DNA of 64,000 nucleotides from Sphingomonas sp. BT-65 (GCF_026107375.2 NZ_JAPCIA010000002.1:248001-312000), one strand, 5' to 3'; shown: positions 16,811 to 25,404, numbered from the stretch's first letter. Made by a program: numbers and translations. The notes: generated from the sequence alone by a model not told the origin.

Positions 16811-17676
16811 GCGAGCGCCTTGCCGAACAGCGCGAGCAGCCGGCCCCAGGCCTTCTCGGCCTGCACCTGATTATAGGCCGGGCTGTCGGGCGGGCACCAG
16901 CCGTGCATCGCTCCGGCATAGACCTCGATCTCGGCCGGCAGCCCGGCGTCGGCGAACGCCTTGCGCAGCGTTTCCTTCTCGTTCGGGTTGCGCTGGTCGT
17001 CATTCTCGGCGACCGCGAACAGGAAGCTCGCCTTCATTTTCGGCACCAGCAGGTGCGGGCTGTCGGGCCTGTCGGTGGCGAGCCCGCCGCCATGGAACGA
17101 GGCCCCCGCACGGATGCGGCCGGGCACCGCCGCCGCGGTCTGCATCACCATCGGCCCGCCCATGCAATAGCCGGTCGTCCCCATGCCGCGCTTGGTGTTC
17201 ACCTCCGGCTGCTTGTCGAGGAATGCCGCAAAGGCCACCGCATCGCGCATCACCGCATCGGCGGTCAGCAACTTGCGCCACTCCATCAGCTTCGCGCGGA
17301 TCTCCGGCTGGCTCCACGTCTCGCCCTCTTTCACGATCGGCAGTGGCGCGGAGCGGTAGAACTGGTTCACGGTCAGCACCGCATAGCCTGACTGCGCCAG
17401 CCGCTCGCCCATCTTGCGAAACGACGGCCGCAGCCCGCCGATATCGGGCCAAACCAGTACGGCGGGATGCTTGCCCTTGTCCGGCGCGACGAAATAGGCC
17501 TGCGCGACTCCGTCGGGCGTCTTGATGGTGATATCGCGGCCCTTCAACGGTTTGGCATTGGCCGGCGCGGGCAGCATTGCGGTGAGCGCGGCCGCGCCCG
17601 TCATCCCCGTGAACTCGCGGCGCGAGACCTTCCCGAACAGGCGCGCATTGTCGGCATCGGTCAGCTCGTCACACAT
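16807..17676 (-). CDS. Tat-exported dienelactone-hydrolase family protein
   Basis: 289 residues, alpha/beta hydrolase. The N-terminus holds a twin-arginine signal (SRREFTGM, Arg19-Arg20, then AAALTAM). The catalytic triad is Cys171 in GYCMGG, an Asp near 226-227 (ENDD) and His258 (AMHGW), the Cys-type of dienelactone hydrolases. Tat export suggests it folds in the cytoplasm and acts in the periplasm. Substrate unknown; most family members outside chlorocatechol clusters are uncharacterised esterases or lactonases. Convergent with the preceding gene, sharing the palindrome GCTCGCCTAGGCGAGC at both stop codons. Confidence 0.9.
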   Translation of the reverse strand: MCDELTDADNARLFGKVSRREFTGMTGAAALTAMLPAPANAKPLKGRDITIKTPDGVAQAYFVAPDKGKHPAVLVWPDIGGLRPSFRKMGERLAQSGYAVLTVNQFYRSAPLPIVKEGETWSQPEIRAKLMEWRKLLTADAVMRDAVAFAAFLDKQPEVNTKRGMGTTGYCMGGPMVMQTAAAVPGRIRAGASFHGGGLATDRPDSPHLLVPKMKASFLFAVAENDDQRNPNEKETLRKAFADAGLPAEIEVYAGAMHGWCPPDSPAYNQVQAEKAWGRLLALFGKALA

Positions 17677-17765
17677 CGTCCTGCTCCCGGAATCGCGTTG
17701 CCGAGCGAGCCTATCTCACGCCGCGCGATACCACCAGACGCCGTCCCGCAGATACGCCGTCGAGC

Positions 17766-18449
17766 CTAGGCGGCCATCCGCGCGTGCTTCGCGAAGCTGC
17801 TGAGGCCGAGCCAGTGCTGCATCTGCGCGGCGATCGCCGGGTCGCCGGTGACGATCACCCGCTCCTCGTCCAGCGCGGCGCGGAGGCTCTCATATCCCAT
17901 CCAGACCGCGGTCATCGTCCGCAGGTCGGTGGAGACATACAGGTCGACATCGAACCCCGGATCCATCGAGCAGAGATCGACCGCACCGTCCGGTGCGACC
18001 ACCAGCCACCAGCGCCGGTGCACTTCCGGCTGCTCGGGATAGCGGAACTGGATCACCGAGCGCCGCGGCGGCAGCGGCGTGGGATCGAGATTGCGGCGCA
18101 TGTCCCACATCAGCAGCTGCGCATCGAGATGCTCGAGCGAGAGCTCATGGTCGATCCAGCGCTGTCCCCAGATGCCGAACGCATCGACGATCGGTTCCAG
18201 CTCGCGCCCGGCCGCGGTCAGCCGGTAATCGAGCCCGTTCGCATCCCGCACGACGATGCCCGCCGCCTCGAGGTCCTTGAGCCGCTGCGACAACAAGGCT
18301 GGCGACATCCGCGGAACCCCGCGCCGCAGATCATTGAATCGGGTCGAGCCGGCGATCAGTTCGCGCACCAGCACGATCGTCCAGCGCGTGCACAACGTCT
18401 CGGCCGACATCGCGACCGGACAGAATTGTTTGTAGCTGCCTTGCGCCAT
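17766..18449 (-). CDS. HxlR-family transcriptional regulator with C-terminal SCP2-like domain
   Basis: 227 residues. The winged HTH shows the HxlR pattern: CPVAMSAETLCTRWTIVLVREL, then TRFNDLRRGVPRMSPALLSQRLKDLE. The C-terminal half (about 120-220) resembles a sterol-carrier-like ligand pocket (VTGDPAIAAQMQHWLGLSSFA). Start ATG has GAGGA upstream. Divergent from an acyl-CoA dehydrogenase, with two 17-base half-palindromic boxes in the 127-bp gap. The fatty or aromatic acyl substrate of the dehydrogenase may be the inducer. Confidence 0.9.
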   Translation of the reverse strand: MAQGSYKQFCPVAMSAETLCTRWTIVLVRELIAGSTRFNDLRRGVPRMSPALLSQRLKDLEAAGIVVRDANGLDYRLTAAGRELEPIVDAFGIWGQRWIDHELSLEHLDAQLLMWDMRRNLDPTPLPPRRSVIQFRYPEQPEVHRRWWLVVAPDGAVDLCSMDPGFDVDLYVSTDLRTMTAVWMGYESLRAALDEERVIVTGDPAIAAQMQHWLGLSSFAKHARMAA

Positions 18450-18481
18450 CGTTCGTCCTCTCCGACATTGCGCGAAGCGTT

Positions 18482-18520
18482 AGTTCAGTAACTGTATCGG
18501 GCAAGTTCAGTTTCTGAACT
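18482..18520. promoter_or_regulatory. Tandem operator boxes between HxlR regulator and acyl-CoA dehydrogenase
   Basis: Two boxes of the form AGTTCAG-N3-CTGAACT. Box 2 (18504-18520, AGTTCAGTTTCTGAACT) is a perfect palindrome; box 1 (18482-18498, AGTTCAGTAACTGTATC) matches the left arm and the centre. Their starts are 22 bp apart, about two helical turns, the spacing expected for two dimers on one face. They lie in the divergent promoter region, so the HxlR protein probably binds here and controls both genes. Confidence 0.75.
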
Positions 18521-18576
18521 GGAACCAGCCTAGCATGATCGGCGAAGCCCTCCGGTGCAACTACGGAGAATCTCGA

Positions 18577-19710
18577 ATGCTGACGCAAGTTAACGAACAG
18601 CCCCGCGACTGGGTCGCCGACGCGCATATCATTGCCGCCGACATCGCCCAGCTCGCCGGCCAGTACGATGCGGAGGAGCGCTTCGTCGCCGAGGGCTATG
18701 CGCGACTCAAGGCCGCCGGCTTCTTCAAGGCGCTGGTGCCCGCGCATCTCGGCGGCGGCGGCGCGGAATTCGCCGACATCTTCGCCGCGATCCGCGTGCT
18801 GGGCGCGGCGTGCGGCTCGACCGCGCTCGCCTTCTCGATGCATACGCATCTCGTCGCCGCCGCGGCGTGGCGCCTCGCGCACCAGAATGCGCCGACCGAG
18901 GGACTGCTCCGCCGCGTCGCCGCCGAGGACCTGATCCTCGTGTCGAGCGGCGGCTCGGACTGGCTCGACAGCGGCGGCGTCGCGGAGAAGGTCGAGGGCG
19001 GCTTCCACATCACCGCGCGCAAGCCCTTTTCGAGCGGGTGCGAGATGGGCGACCTGCTGATGACCAGCGCGGTCCATGACGATCCCGAGGCGGGTCCGAC
19101 CGTCCTCCATTTCGGCGTGCCGCTCAACGCGGCCGGCGTGTCGATCGAGGAGACCTGGCACGTGCTCGGCATGCGCGGCACCGGCTCGAACGACATCGTG
19201 CTCGACCATGTGTTCGTTGCCGATGCGGGGATCGCCGGGCGCCGGCCCAAGGGCAAATGGCACATGCTGTTCCACACGATCAGCATGATCGCCTTCGCCT
19301 CGATCTACTCCGCCTATATGGGCATCGCCGACGGCGCCCGCCGCCGCGCGCTGGAGATCGCGAGCAAGCGCCCGGCCGATGGCGACCTCCTCCGCCTCGC
19401 CGGCGAAATGGAGAATGCGCATCTGCGCGCCGAGCTCGCGATGCGCGAGATGGTCGAGCTCGCGACCGACGGCCAGCCAGGGCCCGAGACCACCGGCCGC
19501 GCGCTGGCCTGTCGCACGCTCCTGGGCGACGCCGCGATCGAGACGGTCGAGCGCGCGATGGAGCTCGCCGGCGGTGCGAGCTTCTATCGCAAGAACGAGC
19601 TGGAGCGCGCGTTCCGCGACATCCAGGGTGCGCGCTTCCATCCCTTGCGCGAAGGACCGCAGCTCACGCTCGCCGGCCGGCTCGCGCTGGGCCTCGACAT
19701 CGACGGGTAA
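18577..19710 (+). CDS. Acyl-CoA dehydrogenase family protein
   Basis: 377-residue FAD-dependent dehydrogenase. Recognisable are the mid-domain block LVSSGGSDWLDSGGVAEKV, GFHITARKPFSSGC, WHVLGMRGTGSNDIVLDHVFV, and the C-terminal helical domain with GDAAIETVERAMELAGGASFY. The absence of an obvious catalytic Glu at the usual place fits the monooxygenase/desulfurisation-like branch (DszC, HpaB-like relatives) as well as true dehydrogenases. ATG 18577 is preceded by ACGGAGA. Controlled by the divergent HxlR regulator through operator boxes at 18482-18520. Confidence 0.88.
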   Translation: MLTQVNEQPRDWVADAHIIAADIAQLAGQYDAEERFVAEGYARLKAAGFFKALVPAHLGGGGAEFADIFAAIRVLGAACGSTALAFSMHTHLVAAAAWRLAHQNAPTEGLLRRVAAEDLILVSSGGSDWLDSGGVAEKVEGGFHITARKPFSSGCEMGDLLMTSAVHDDPEAGPTVLHFGVPLNAAGVSIEETWHVLGMRGTGSNDIVLDHVFVADAGIAGRRPKGKWHMLFHTISMIAFASIYSAYMGIADGARRRALEIASKRPADGDLLRLAGEMENAHLRAELAMREMVELATDGQPGPETTGRALACRTLLGDAAIETVERAMELAGGASFYRKNELERAFRDIQGARFHPLREGPQLTLAGRLALGLDIDG

Positions 19711-19749
19711 AAGGCCTCCCGCGCCGTCACCCGGCGCGGCGGCTGCCGG

Positions 19750-20409
19750 TCAGCTGCGGAAGATGCTGTCCGGCGTCGGCTCCGCGCCCGGCTCGTCGGC
19801 CTCGCGTGCCGCGGCCTCGCGCTCGGCGCGCAGCTGCTCGATCAGCGCCTCGCGGTCGCCTTCCAGGCGCGTGTCGACCGGCGCCTCGATCCCCGCCGCC
19901 TTCGCCGCCTTGGCCACCGCCGCGTCGAGCTCGCGCTGGGTGGTCAGGCCGAGCGTGACCGGATCCTTCGGCGTGATGTTGGCGATGTTCCAGTGCGTGC
20001 GGTCGCGGATCGCGGCGATCGTGTTGCGCGTGGTGCCGATCAGCTTGCCGATCGCGCCGTCCGAGATCTCGGGATGGTTGCGGATGATCCAGGCGATGCC
20101 GTCGGGCTTGTCCTGGCGCTTGCTCACCGGGGTGTAGCGCGGGCCCTTGGTGCGGCGGACCTGGTCGGGGCCTTTGCTCATCTTGAGGCGATAGTCGGGA
20201 TCGGCCTGACCCTTCTCGATCTCCTCCATCGTCAGCTCGTGCGCGCGCACCGGATCACGGCCGGTGAGCTTGGTCGCAGCGGTATCGTCCGCGATCGCCT
20301 GCACTTCCAGGATGTGCAGGCCGCAGAACTCGGCGATCTGCTCGAACGAGAGCGCGGTGTTGTCGACCAGCCAGGAAGCGGTCGCATGCGGCATGAGCGG
20401 CTGGGCCAC
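19750..20409 (-). CDS. trcR: Cell-cycle transcriptional regulator TrcR (DUF1013)
   Basis: 219 residues of the alphaproteobacterial DUF1013/TrcR family. Diagnostic blocks: PHATASWLVDNTALSFEQIA, FCGLHILEVQAIADD, GPRYTPVSKRQDKPDGIAW, IGKLIGTTRNTIAAIRDRTHW and DPVTLGLTTQRELDAAV. The second helical part resembles an HTH. Start taken at GTG 20409, with GGAG 8 bases upstream; an upstream in-frame ATG lies inside a GC hairpin. A terminator-like hairpin in the leader suggests control of read-through. In Caulobacter this family acts in cell-cycle gene expression; the role here is assumed by homology. Confidence 0.9.
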   Translation of the reverse strand: MAQPLMPHATASWLVDNTALSFEQIAEFCGLHILEVQAIADDTAATKLTGRDPVRAHELTMEEIEKGQADPDYRLKMSKGPDQVRRTKGPRYTPVSKRQDKPDGIAWIIRNHPEISDGAIGKLIGTTRNTIAAIRDRTHWNIANITPKDPVTLGLTTQRELDAAVAKAAKAAGIEAPVDTRLEGDREALIEQLRAEREAAAREADEPGAEPTPDSIFRS

Positions 20410-20423
20410 GTCAAAGTCTCCAG

Positions 20424-20454
20424 AAACAATAAGGGCCGCCCTCATCGGGCGGCC
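20424..20454 (-). promoter_or_regulatory. Terminator-like hairpin in the trcR leader
   Basis: On the minus strand GGCCGCCC-GATGA-GGGCGGCC forms a perfect 8-bp stem followed directly by CTTATTGTTT, 15 bases before the GTG of trcR and overlapping its ribosome site region. It could be an attenuator or a terminator for an unseen upstream transcript; an mRNA 5' structure covering the Shine-Dalgarno is another reading. Confidence 0.5.
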
Positions 20455-20628
20455 GTTCATGCTGCCCGATCTAGGCGCGTGCGGCGCCAGAGGCAAGTCT
20501 CTTGGCAAGCGTCTTGGGGCGCTTGTGCGCTGCCATATGCCCGAAACTTGCGGCATACATTGCGCATGCCCTAGGGTTGCGCCGGGCGCCTCACGCGGGC
20601 GCACCGGCCAAGACAGAGAGGAATTTGC

Positions 20629-20904
20629 ATGAAACGAGTCCTTCTTCCCCTCGCCGCGGTTGCTGCGCTGGGTCTCGCCGCGTGCAGCGAAAACGCGCAG
20701 AACGAAGCCGCGCAGGCCGCGAACGCGATCGCCGCGGACGCCAATCAGACGATGGGCGAAGCCGCGCAGGACGTCGAATCCGCGACCGACAGCGCGCTCG
20801 GTGCCGCCGAGAATGCCGCCGACGGCCTCGGCAACGCGATCGACGCCGGTGTCGAGAAGGCCGGCAACGCCGCCGACGCCGCGGGCGACGAACTCAAGAA
20901 GTGA
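20629..20904 (+). CDS. Small Ala-rich lipoprotein
   Basis: 91 residues. Signal with lipobox LAAC (Cys19), then an acidic helix with heptad-like Ala repeats (ADANQTMGEAAQDVESATDSALGAAENAADGLGNAIDAGVEKAG). The pattern is that of short surface lipoproteins that form an extended or coiled helix. Strong ribosome site AGAGAGGAA. Function unknown. A hairpin with a T-run follows, so transcription may stop before the next lipoprotein gene. Confidence 0.78.
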   Translation: MKRVLLPLAAVAALGLAACSENAQNEAAQAANAIAADANQTMGEAAQDVESATDSALGAAENAADGLGNAIDAGVEKAGNAADAAGDELKK

Positions 20905-20912
20905 TGTGTTCC

Positions 20913-20942
20913 GGGGCCGTCCGCCGCGGCGGCCCCCTTTTC
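20913..20942 (+). terminator. Rho-independent-like terminator after the lipoprotein gene
   Basis: Stem GGGGCCG/CGGCCCC around a GC-rich loop that can pair further, followed by CCTTTTCC, 9 bases after the stop. This is the classical GC-hairpin plus T-run arrangement. Confidence 0.65.
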
Positions 20943-20969
20943 CGCCCTCCTTTTCGACAGGGTGCCGTG

Positions 20970-21143
20970 ATGCGCGCGATCCTCCTGCTCCCGCTGACGC
21001 TGCTCGCGGCGTGCAACTCGACCGACGACTCCACCGGCGTCAGCGGCGACGAGGCCGCGCAGCTCAACGCCGCCGCGGACATGCTCGACATCAACGCCAC
21101 CGATCCCGATATGTCGGCCAACGCGCCCCAGGCGAAGGAGTAA
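20970..21143 (+). CDS. Very small lipoprotein (57 aa)
   Basis: 57 residues: MRAILLLPLTLLAAC gives a lipobox with Cys15, then a short acidic, Asp/Ala/Asn-rich tail. ATG 20970 (a GTG one codon earlier is possible). Four bases separate it from the aldo/keto reductase gene, so they are probably one transcript. Nothing reveals a function. Confidence 0.58.
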   Translation: MRAILLLPLTLLAACNSTDDSTGVSGDEAAQLNAAADMLDINATDPDMSANAPQAKE

Positions 21144-21147
21144 GGCG

Positions 21148-22080
21148 ATGCGCCAGCTCGGCGTCACTGACATCAAGACGCCTCCCATGGTGTTCGGCGG
21201 CAACGTCTTCGGCTGGACCGCCGATCGCGACATGAGCTTTGCGCTGCTCGACCGCTTCGCCGATGCGGGCGGCACGCTGGTCGACACCGCCGACGTCTAT
21301 TCCAACTGGGTTCCCGGCCACCGGGGCGGCGAATCCGAGTCGGTGATCGGCGAATGGCGCAAGGCGTCGGGCAAGCGCATCGGCATCGCGACCAAGGTCG
21401 GCTTTGCGCCCGATCGCGGCGGCCAGCTCGACCCCGCGCATATCGCCGCCGCCTGCGACGCCTCGCTCAAGCGGCTCGGGGTCGAGACGATCGACCTCTA
21501 TTATGCGCATCAGGACGACGAGAAGGTGCCGCAGGAGGACGTCCTCGCCGCCTTCGGCAAGCTGATCGACGCGGGCAAGGTCCGCCACATCGCCGCCTCC
21601 AACTTCGGCGCCGCGCGGCTCAAGTCGGCGCTCGACATCGCCGCGCGCGACGGGCTGCCGCACTATCGTGCGCTCCAGCCCGAATATAATCTCGTCAGCC
21701 GCCACCGCTTCGAGGGCGAGCTCCAGGACCTGTGCGTCCAGCACAATATCGGCGTGCTGCCCTATTACGGCCTGGCTTCGGGCTTCCTCACCGGCAAGTA
21801 TCGCAGCGAGGCCGATCTTGGCAAAAGCGTGCGCGGCGGCCGCATGGGCGAGCTGCTCAAGGGCAAGGGCGGCCAGGTGCTCGCCGCGATGGACGCGGTG
21901 GCGGCCGAGACCGGCGCCACGCTCTCGCAGGTCGCACTCGCCTGGCTCGCCGCGCAGCCCGGCGTCACCGCGCCGATCGCCAGCGCCACCAGTCTCGCCC
22001 AGCTCGACGAGCTGATCGCCGGCTGGGATCTGCAGCTTTCGAAGGATCAACTCGACCGGCTGACCGCCGCGGGAGCGTGA
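21148..22080 (+). CDS. Aldo/keto reductase
   Basis: 310-residue (beta/alpha)8 NADPH-dependent oxidoreductase. The catalytic tetrad is visible: Asp46 (VDTAD), Tyr51 (VYSNW), Lys83 (ATKVG) and His121 (YYAHQD). The C-terminal cofactor region (VTAPIASATSLAQLDELI) is present. It is close to the YghZ/YajO-like bacterial AKRs. AAGGAG lies 7 bases before the ATG. The stop is one base from the start of the PhyH-like gene, so they are co-transcribed. Carbonyl or sugar reduction; true substrate unknown. Confidence 0.93.
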   Translation: MRQLGVTDIKTPPMVFGGNVFGWTADRDMSFALLDRFADAGGTLVDTADVYSNWVPGHRGGESESVIGEWRKASGKRIGIATKVGFAPDRGGQLDPAHIAAACDASLKRLGVETIDLYYAHQDDEKVPQEDVLAAFGKLIDAGKVRHIAASNFGAARLKSALDIAARDGLPHYRALQPEYNLVSRHRFEGELQDLCVQHNIGVLPYYGLASGFLTGKYRSEADLGKSVRGGRMGELLKGKGGQVLAAMDAVAAETGATLSQVALAWLAAQPGVTAPIASATSLAQLDELIAGWDLQLSKDQLDRLTAAGA

Positions 22081-22081
22081 A

Positions 22082-22906
22082 ATGGACTATCTCGCCGATT
22101 ATCGGGAGAAGGGCTACGCGATTGTCCGCGGCCTGTTCGCCCGCGACGAGATCGCCGCCATCGCCGCCGCCATCGACCAGATCTATCTCGAGGGCGAGGC
22201 CCATGGCCGCAGCTTCCGCCACGGCAACCTCTTCTACAAGCTGACCCCGGACGCCGACGGCCAGCAGCTGGTGCGCATGGTCCAGTGGCCTTCCTATCAC
22301 CAGCCGGTGCTCAACGCCGTCCGCCTCGATCCCCGCTTCGCCGAGACGCTCGCGCCGCTGATCGGCGGGGATCTCAAGCAGATCATCAACCAGGTGCACT
22401 GGAAGGCGCCCGGCTCACGCGGCGACTTCGCCTGGCACCAGGATTCGCGCTTCCGCAAGCCCGACGACGCCTATCGCAACCTCGGCGCGAGCTATGTCCA
22501 GACCGGCCTCGCGATCGATCCGCACACACCGGAGAGCGGCGCGATGCGCTTCATCCCCGGCAGCCACCGCGCCGGGCAGCTCGAGCTCGATACCGAGACC
22601 GAGGTGCTCGGCACCGAGATGAGCGACGAGGCGCTGGTCGCCGCGGGAATCGACCCGGGCAACGTGGTCGACCTGGTCCTTGAGCCCGGCGACCTCGCAC
22701 TTTGGCATCCGCATCTCGTCCATGGCTCGGGCCGCAACGGCGCCGATCATCAGCGCCGCCTCTACATCAACGGCTATGTCCGCGCCGCCGATTGCGACCG
22801 CGGCGAATGGGCGTTCCGCGGCGGCCAACCCGTCCCGCTCGGCCCCGAACCCGCGCTCGTCCATTATGAAGAGCTGCGCGAACGGCCCGAGCCGCATTAC
22901 GTCTAG
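22082..22906 (+). CDS. Phytanoyl-CoA dioxygenase (PhyH) family protein
   Basis: 274 residues, Fe(II)/2-oxoglutarate oxygenase. The iron-binding triad is HQD (His119, Asp121) and a distal His214 (LVHGSG), with an Arg at 225/226 for 2-oxoglutarate. MRFIPGSHRAGQLELD is the usual conserved loop before the distal His. Starts one base after the aldo/keto reductase stop. Hydroxylates an unknown substrate; the pair may act on the same compound. Confidence 0.92.
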   Translation: MDYLADYREKGYAIVRGLFARDEIAAIAAAIDQIYLEGEAHGRSFRHGNLFYKLTPDADGQQLVRMVQWPSYHQPVLNAVRLDPRFAETLAPLIGGDLKQIINQVHWKAPGSRGDFAWHQDSRFRKPDDAYRNLGASYVQTGLAIDPHTPESGAMRFIPGSHRAGQLELDTETEVLGTEMSDEALVAAGIDPGNVVDLVLEPGDLALWHPHLVHGSGRNGADHQRRLYINGYVRAADCDRGEWAFRGGQPVPLGPEPALVHYEELRERPEPHYV

Positions 22907-22931
22907 GAGCGCGTAGGCGGACGAGGCACGA

Positions 22932-23060
22932 ATTCCTCCCCCGCAGGGGAGGGGGACCGCCGAAGGCGATGGAGGGGTAGTTTCGGCAAGCGGCATCGCC
23001 CGAGGAGAATACCCCTCCGTCACCGCTTCGCGGCGCCACCTCCCCCTCCGGGGGAGGAAT
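22932..23060. repeat. REPIN-like palindromic element, copy B
   Basis: 129 bp with near-perfect inverted ends ATTCCTCCCCC/GGGGGAGGAAT and the core GTAGTTTCGGCAAGCGGCAT, then GGAGAATACCCCTCCG. Same direction as copy A, opposite to copy C. Located between a PhyH gene and a LysR gene on the same strand. Confidence 0.8.
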
Positions 23061-23149
23061 TTAGAACGCCGCCCTCCCGAGTCTCGATCTGCCCCAGGCC
23101 GCCCCGCCGATCCCGTTGCCAGCGCCGCATCGCGCCCTAAGATGCGCCG

Positions 23150-24046
23150 ATGCGCTTCCGTCAGCTCGAAGTCTTCCACGCCGTCTATCACCATGGCTCG
23201 ATCAGCGCCGCGGCGCGCGCGCTGGGCGTCTCGCAGCCCTCGGTGTCCAAGACGCTGCACCATGCCGAGGATAATCTCGGCTTCCCGCTGTTCCAGCTCT
23301 CGCGCGGCCGCCTCATCCCCACCGACGAGGCGCATGCGCTGATGCGCGAGGCCGGCGACCTGTTCGACCGGCTCGGCACGCTGCAGCAGACCGCGCGCAA
23401 CCTCTCCCAGGCCGGCGGCGGCCATATCCGGCTCGGCATCGTGCCCAGCCTCGCACTCGACATCGTCCCTCAGGCGATGGCGCAGTTCCGCCGCGAAGCG
23501 CCGCGCGTCACCTTCGAGGTCCACACCCATCACCATGACGACCTCGTCAGCTCGCTGATCGAGCGCGAGATCGACCTCGCCATCGCCTACACCCCGCCGC
23601 CGCATCCGCGTCTCAGCCGCCAGGTGCTGGCCGAGGGCGAGCTCGTCGTGTTGTTCCCCGACGGCATGTTCGGCCCGCTCGGCCCGCGCTTCCCGCTCGA
23701 TCTGCTGGCCGACCGCGACGTGATCGGCGTCACCGCCGCGGGGCCGATCGGCGACGTGCTCACCCGCGCCGCCCGCGAACGCGGCCTCGTCTTTCGCGAG
23801 ACGGTGTCGGTGCAGACCTTCTTCATCGCCGCCCGCCTCGCCCAGCTCGAGGGCGGCGTCACCGTGATCGACGAGTTCACCGCGCGCGCCCGGACGGCGC
23901 CCGGCTTCACCTGGCTGCCCACCGATCCGCCGCTGCGCTTCACCATTTCCTGGGCGACGCTGGAGGAGCGCCAACCCTCGCGCGTCGCGCGACAGTTCCT
24001 GCGGACGCTCGAAGCGACTCTTAGCGAAACCCGCAGCCACGCATAA
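23150..24046 (+). CDS. LysR-family transcriptional regulator
   Basis: 298 residues. N-terminal winged HTH (FRQLEVFHAVYHHGSISAAARALGVSQPSVSKTL, about 3-37) and a substrate-binding domain typical of LTTRs (RLGIVPSLALDIVPQAMAQF). It is encoded 143 bp upstream of dadA, on the same strand, at the head of the amino-acid/gamma-glutamyl locus; unlike most LysR genes it is not divergent. It probably activates dadA and the receptor in response to an amino acid or peptide, which is an inference from position. Confidence 0.93.
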   Translation: MRFRQLEVFHAVYHHGSISAAARALGVSQPSVSKTLHHAEDNLGFPLFQLSRGRLIPTDEAHALMREAGDLFDRLGTLQQTARNLSQAGGGHIRLGIVPSLALDIVPQAMAQFRREAPRVTFEVHTHHHDDLVSSLIEREIDLAIAYTPPPHPRLSRQVLAEGELVVLFPDGMFGPLGPRFPLDLLADRDVIGVTAAGPIGDVLTRAARERGLVFRETVSVQTFFIAARLAQLEGGVTVIDEFTARARTAPGFTWLPTDPPLRFTISWATLEERQPSRVARQFLRTLEATLSETRSHA

Positions 24047-24189
24047 CCTGCGGCTATAATACGCAAACAAAAACCATATTTTTCGACCCTCGCTCGAACG
24101 ATAATTTCTCCTGAGTCCGGAAGGGGGCTGGACCGGGGGAGACATCGACTGCGTAGCGTATCCATTCCATCCCCGCGCGGGAGTCGCTG
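24047..24189 (+). promoter_or_regulatory. AT-rich leader of the dadA operon
   Basis: 143 bp between the LysR and dadA genes, distinctly AT-richer than the surroundings (AAACAAAAACCATATTTTTCG at 24064-24084). It includes TATAAT at 24055-24060 but no clear -35 at the right spacing. It is the most likely place for the LysR binding site and dadA promoter. No other feature seen here. Confidence 0.35.
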
Positions 24190-25404
24190 ATGCGCGAGAA
24201 GGAGATCATCGTCGTCGGTGCCGGCGTGGTCGGCATGGCGACCGCGCTCACGCTCGCCGATCGCGGGCATCGCGTGACGGTGGTGGATTCGGCGCGCGGC
24301 CCCGGTCTCGGCGCGTCCTTCGCCAATGGCGCGCAGCTTAGCTACGCCTATACCGACGCGCTGGCGAGCCCGGCGACGCTGCCGCAGATCCCGCGCATGC
24401 TGCTCGGGCTCGATTCGGCGCTTCGCTTCCATCTGCAGCTCGATCCGGACTTCCTGCGCTGGGGCATCGCCTTCCTGCGCAACTGCAGCGCCGCTCGGTT
24501 CCGCCGCAACACGCTGCAAGGGCTCGCGCTCGCCGCCGAATCGCGGCGCGCGCTGGACGCGCTGAGCGCCCGCCACGGCCTCGATTACGGCCATGCCGTG
24601 CCCGGCAAGATCCACATCTACCGCAGCGCCCGGTCCTTCGCCGCCGCCCAGGCCATGGTCGCGCTCAAGCAGGCCGGTGGCGCGGTCCAGACCTTGCTTG
24701 ATCCCGATCAGGCGGTCGCGCTCGAGCCGATGCTCGCGCCCGTGCGCGACGCGATCGTGGGCGCGCTGCATACCGCCGACGAAGCGGTCGGCGATCCGCA
24801 CCGCTTCTGCACCGGTGCGCACGACGCATTGCTCCGCGCCGGCGGCAGCTCGCTGTTCGGCACCGCCGTCGACCGGATCGAGGCGAACGGCAGCAAGCCC
24901 GCGATCGTCACCGCCGAGGGCAGCCGCGTGCCGGCCGACCGCATCATCCTGTCGGCCGGAGTCGCCGCGCCGCGGCTGGCGCGCCGGCTCGGCGTGTATC
25001 TGCCGGTCCAGCCGATGAAGGGCTATTCGATCACCACGCAGCCGGGGCCCGCCGCGCCGGCCGCGAGCATCACCGATGTCGCCAACCGGGTGGTCTTCGC
25101 GCGGCTCGGCAATCGCATGCGGATCGCGGGGCTTGCCGAGCTCGGCAATCGCGACATACGCGTTGATTCCAGGCGGTTGTGCGCGCTGGTCGACAGCGCG
25201 CGCGCCGCGCTGCCGGGGGCGGCGGACTATGCGAATATCGAATCGAGCTGGGCCGGGCTTCGCCCGATGACGCCCGATTCGCTGCCGATCACCCAAGGGA
25301 TCGCGCCCGGGGTGATCGCCAATACCGGGCATGGCGGGCTCGGCTGGACCTATGCTGCAGGGTCGGCCGAGCGCGTCGCGCGGATCATCGAGGGGACAGC
25401 CTGA
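24190..25404 (+). CDS. dadA: D-amino-acid dehydrogenase (DadA-type FAD oxidoreductase)
   Basis: 404-residue FAD oxidoreductase of the DAO family, converting D-amino acids to 2-oxo acids and feeding electrons to quinone at the inner membrane. The dinucleotide motif VVGAGVVGMATAL is at 8-20; GASFANGAQLSYAYTDALASP is the DadA-specific block; GVIANTGHGGLGWTYAAGSAERVARIIEG is the C-terminal FAD block. Starts with ATG after GGGAGTCGCTG. The TonB receptor follows after 48 bp. Neighbours suggest that its D-amino acids come from peptides imported by that receptor. Confidence 0.9.
   Translation: MREKEIIVVGAGVVGMATALTLADRGHRVTVVDSARGPGLGASFANGAQLSYAYTDALASPATLPQIPRMLLGLDSALRFHLQLDPDFLRWGIAFLRNCSAARFRRNTLQGLALAAESRRALDALSARHGLDYGHAVPGKIHIYRSARSFAAAQAMVALKQAGGAVQTLLDPDQAVALEPMLAPVRDAIVGALHTADEAVGDPHRFCTGAHDALLRAGGSSLFGTAVDRIEANGSKPAIVTAEGSRVPADRIILSAGVAAPRLARRLGVYLPVQPMKGYSITTQPGPAAPAASITDVANRVVFARLGNRMRIAGLAELGNRDIRVDSRRLCALVDSARAALPGAADYANIESSWAGLRPMTPDSLPITQGIAPGVIANTGHGGLGWTYAAGSAERVARIIEGTA

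Noticed and set aside
24055..24060. TATAAT as a firm sigma-70 promoter for dadA
   Set aside because: No matching -35 at 16-18 bp, and sphingomonad promoters seldom use the E. coli consensus. Kept only as a weak hint.
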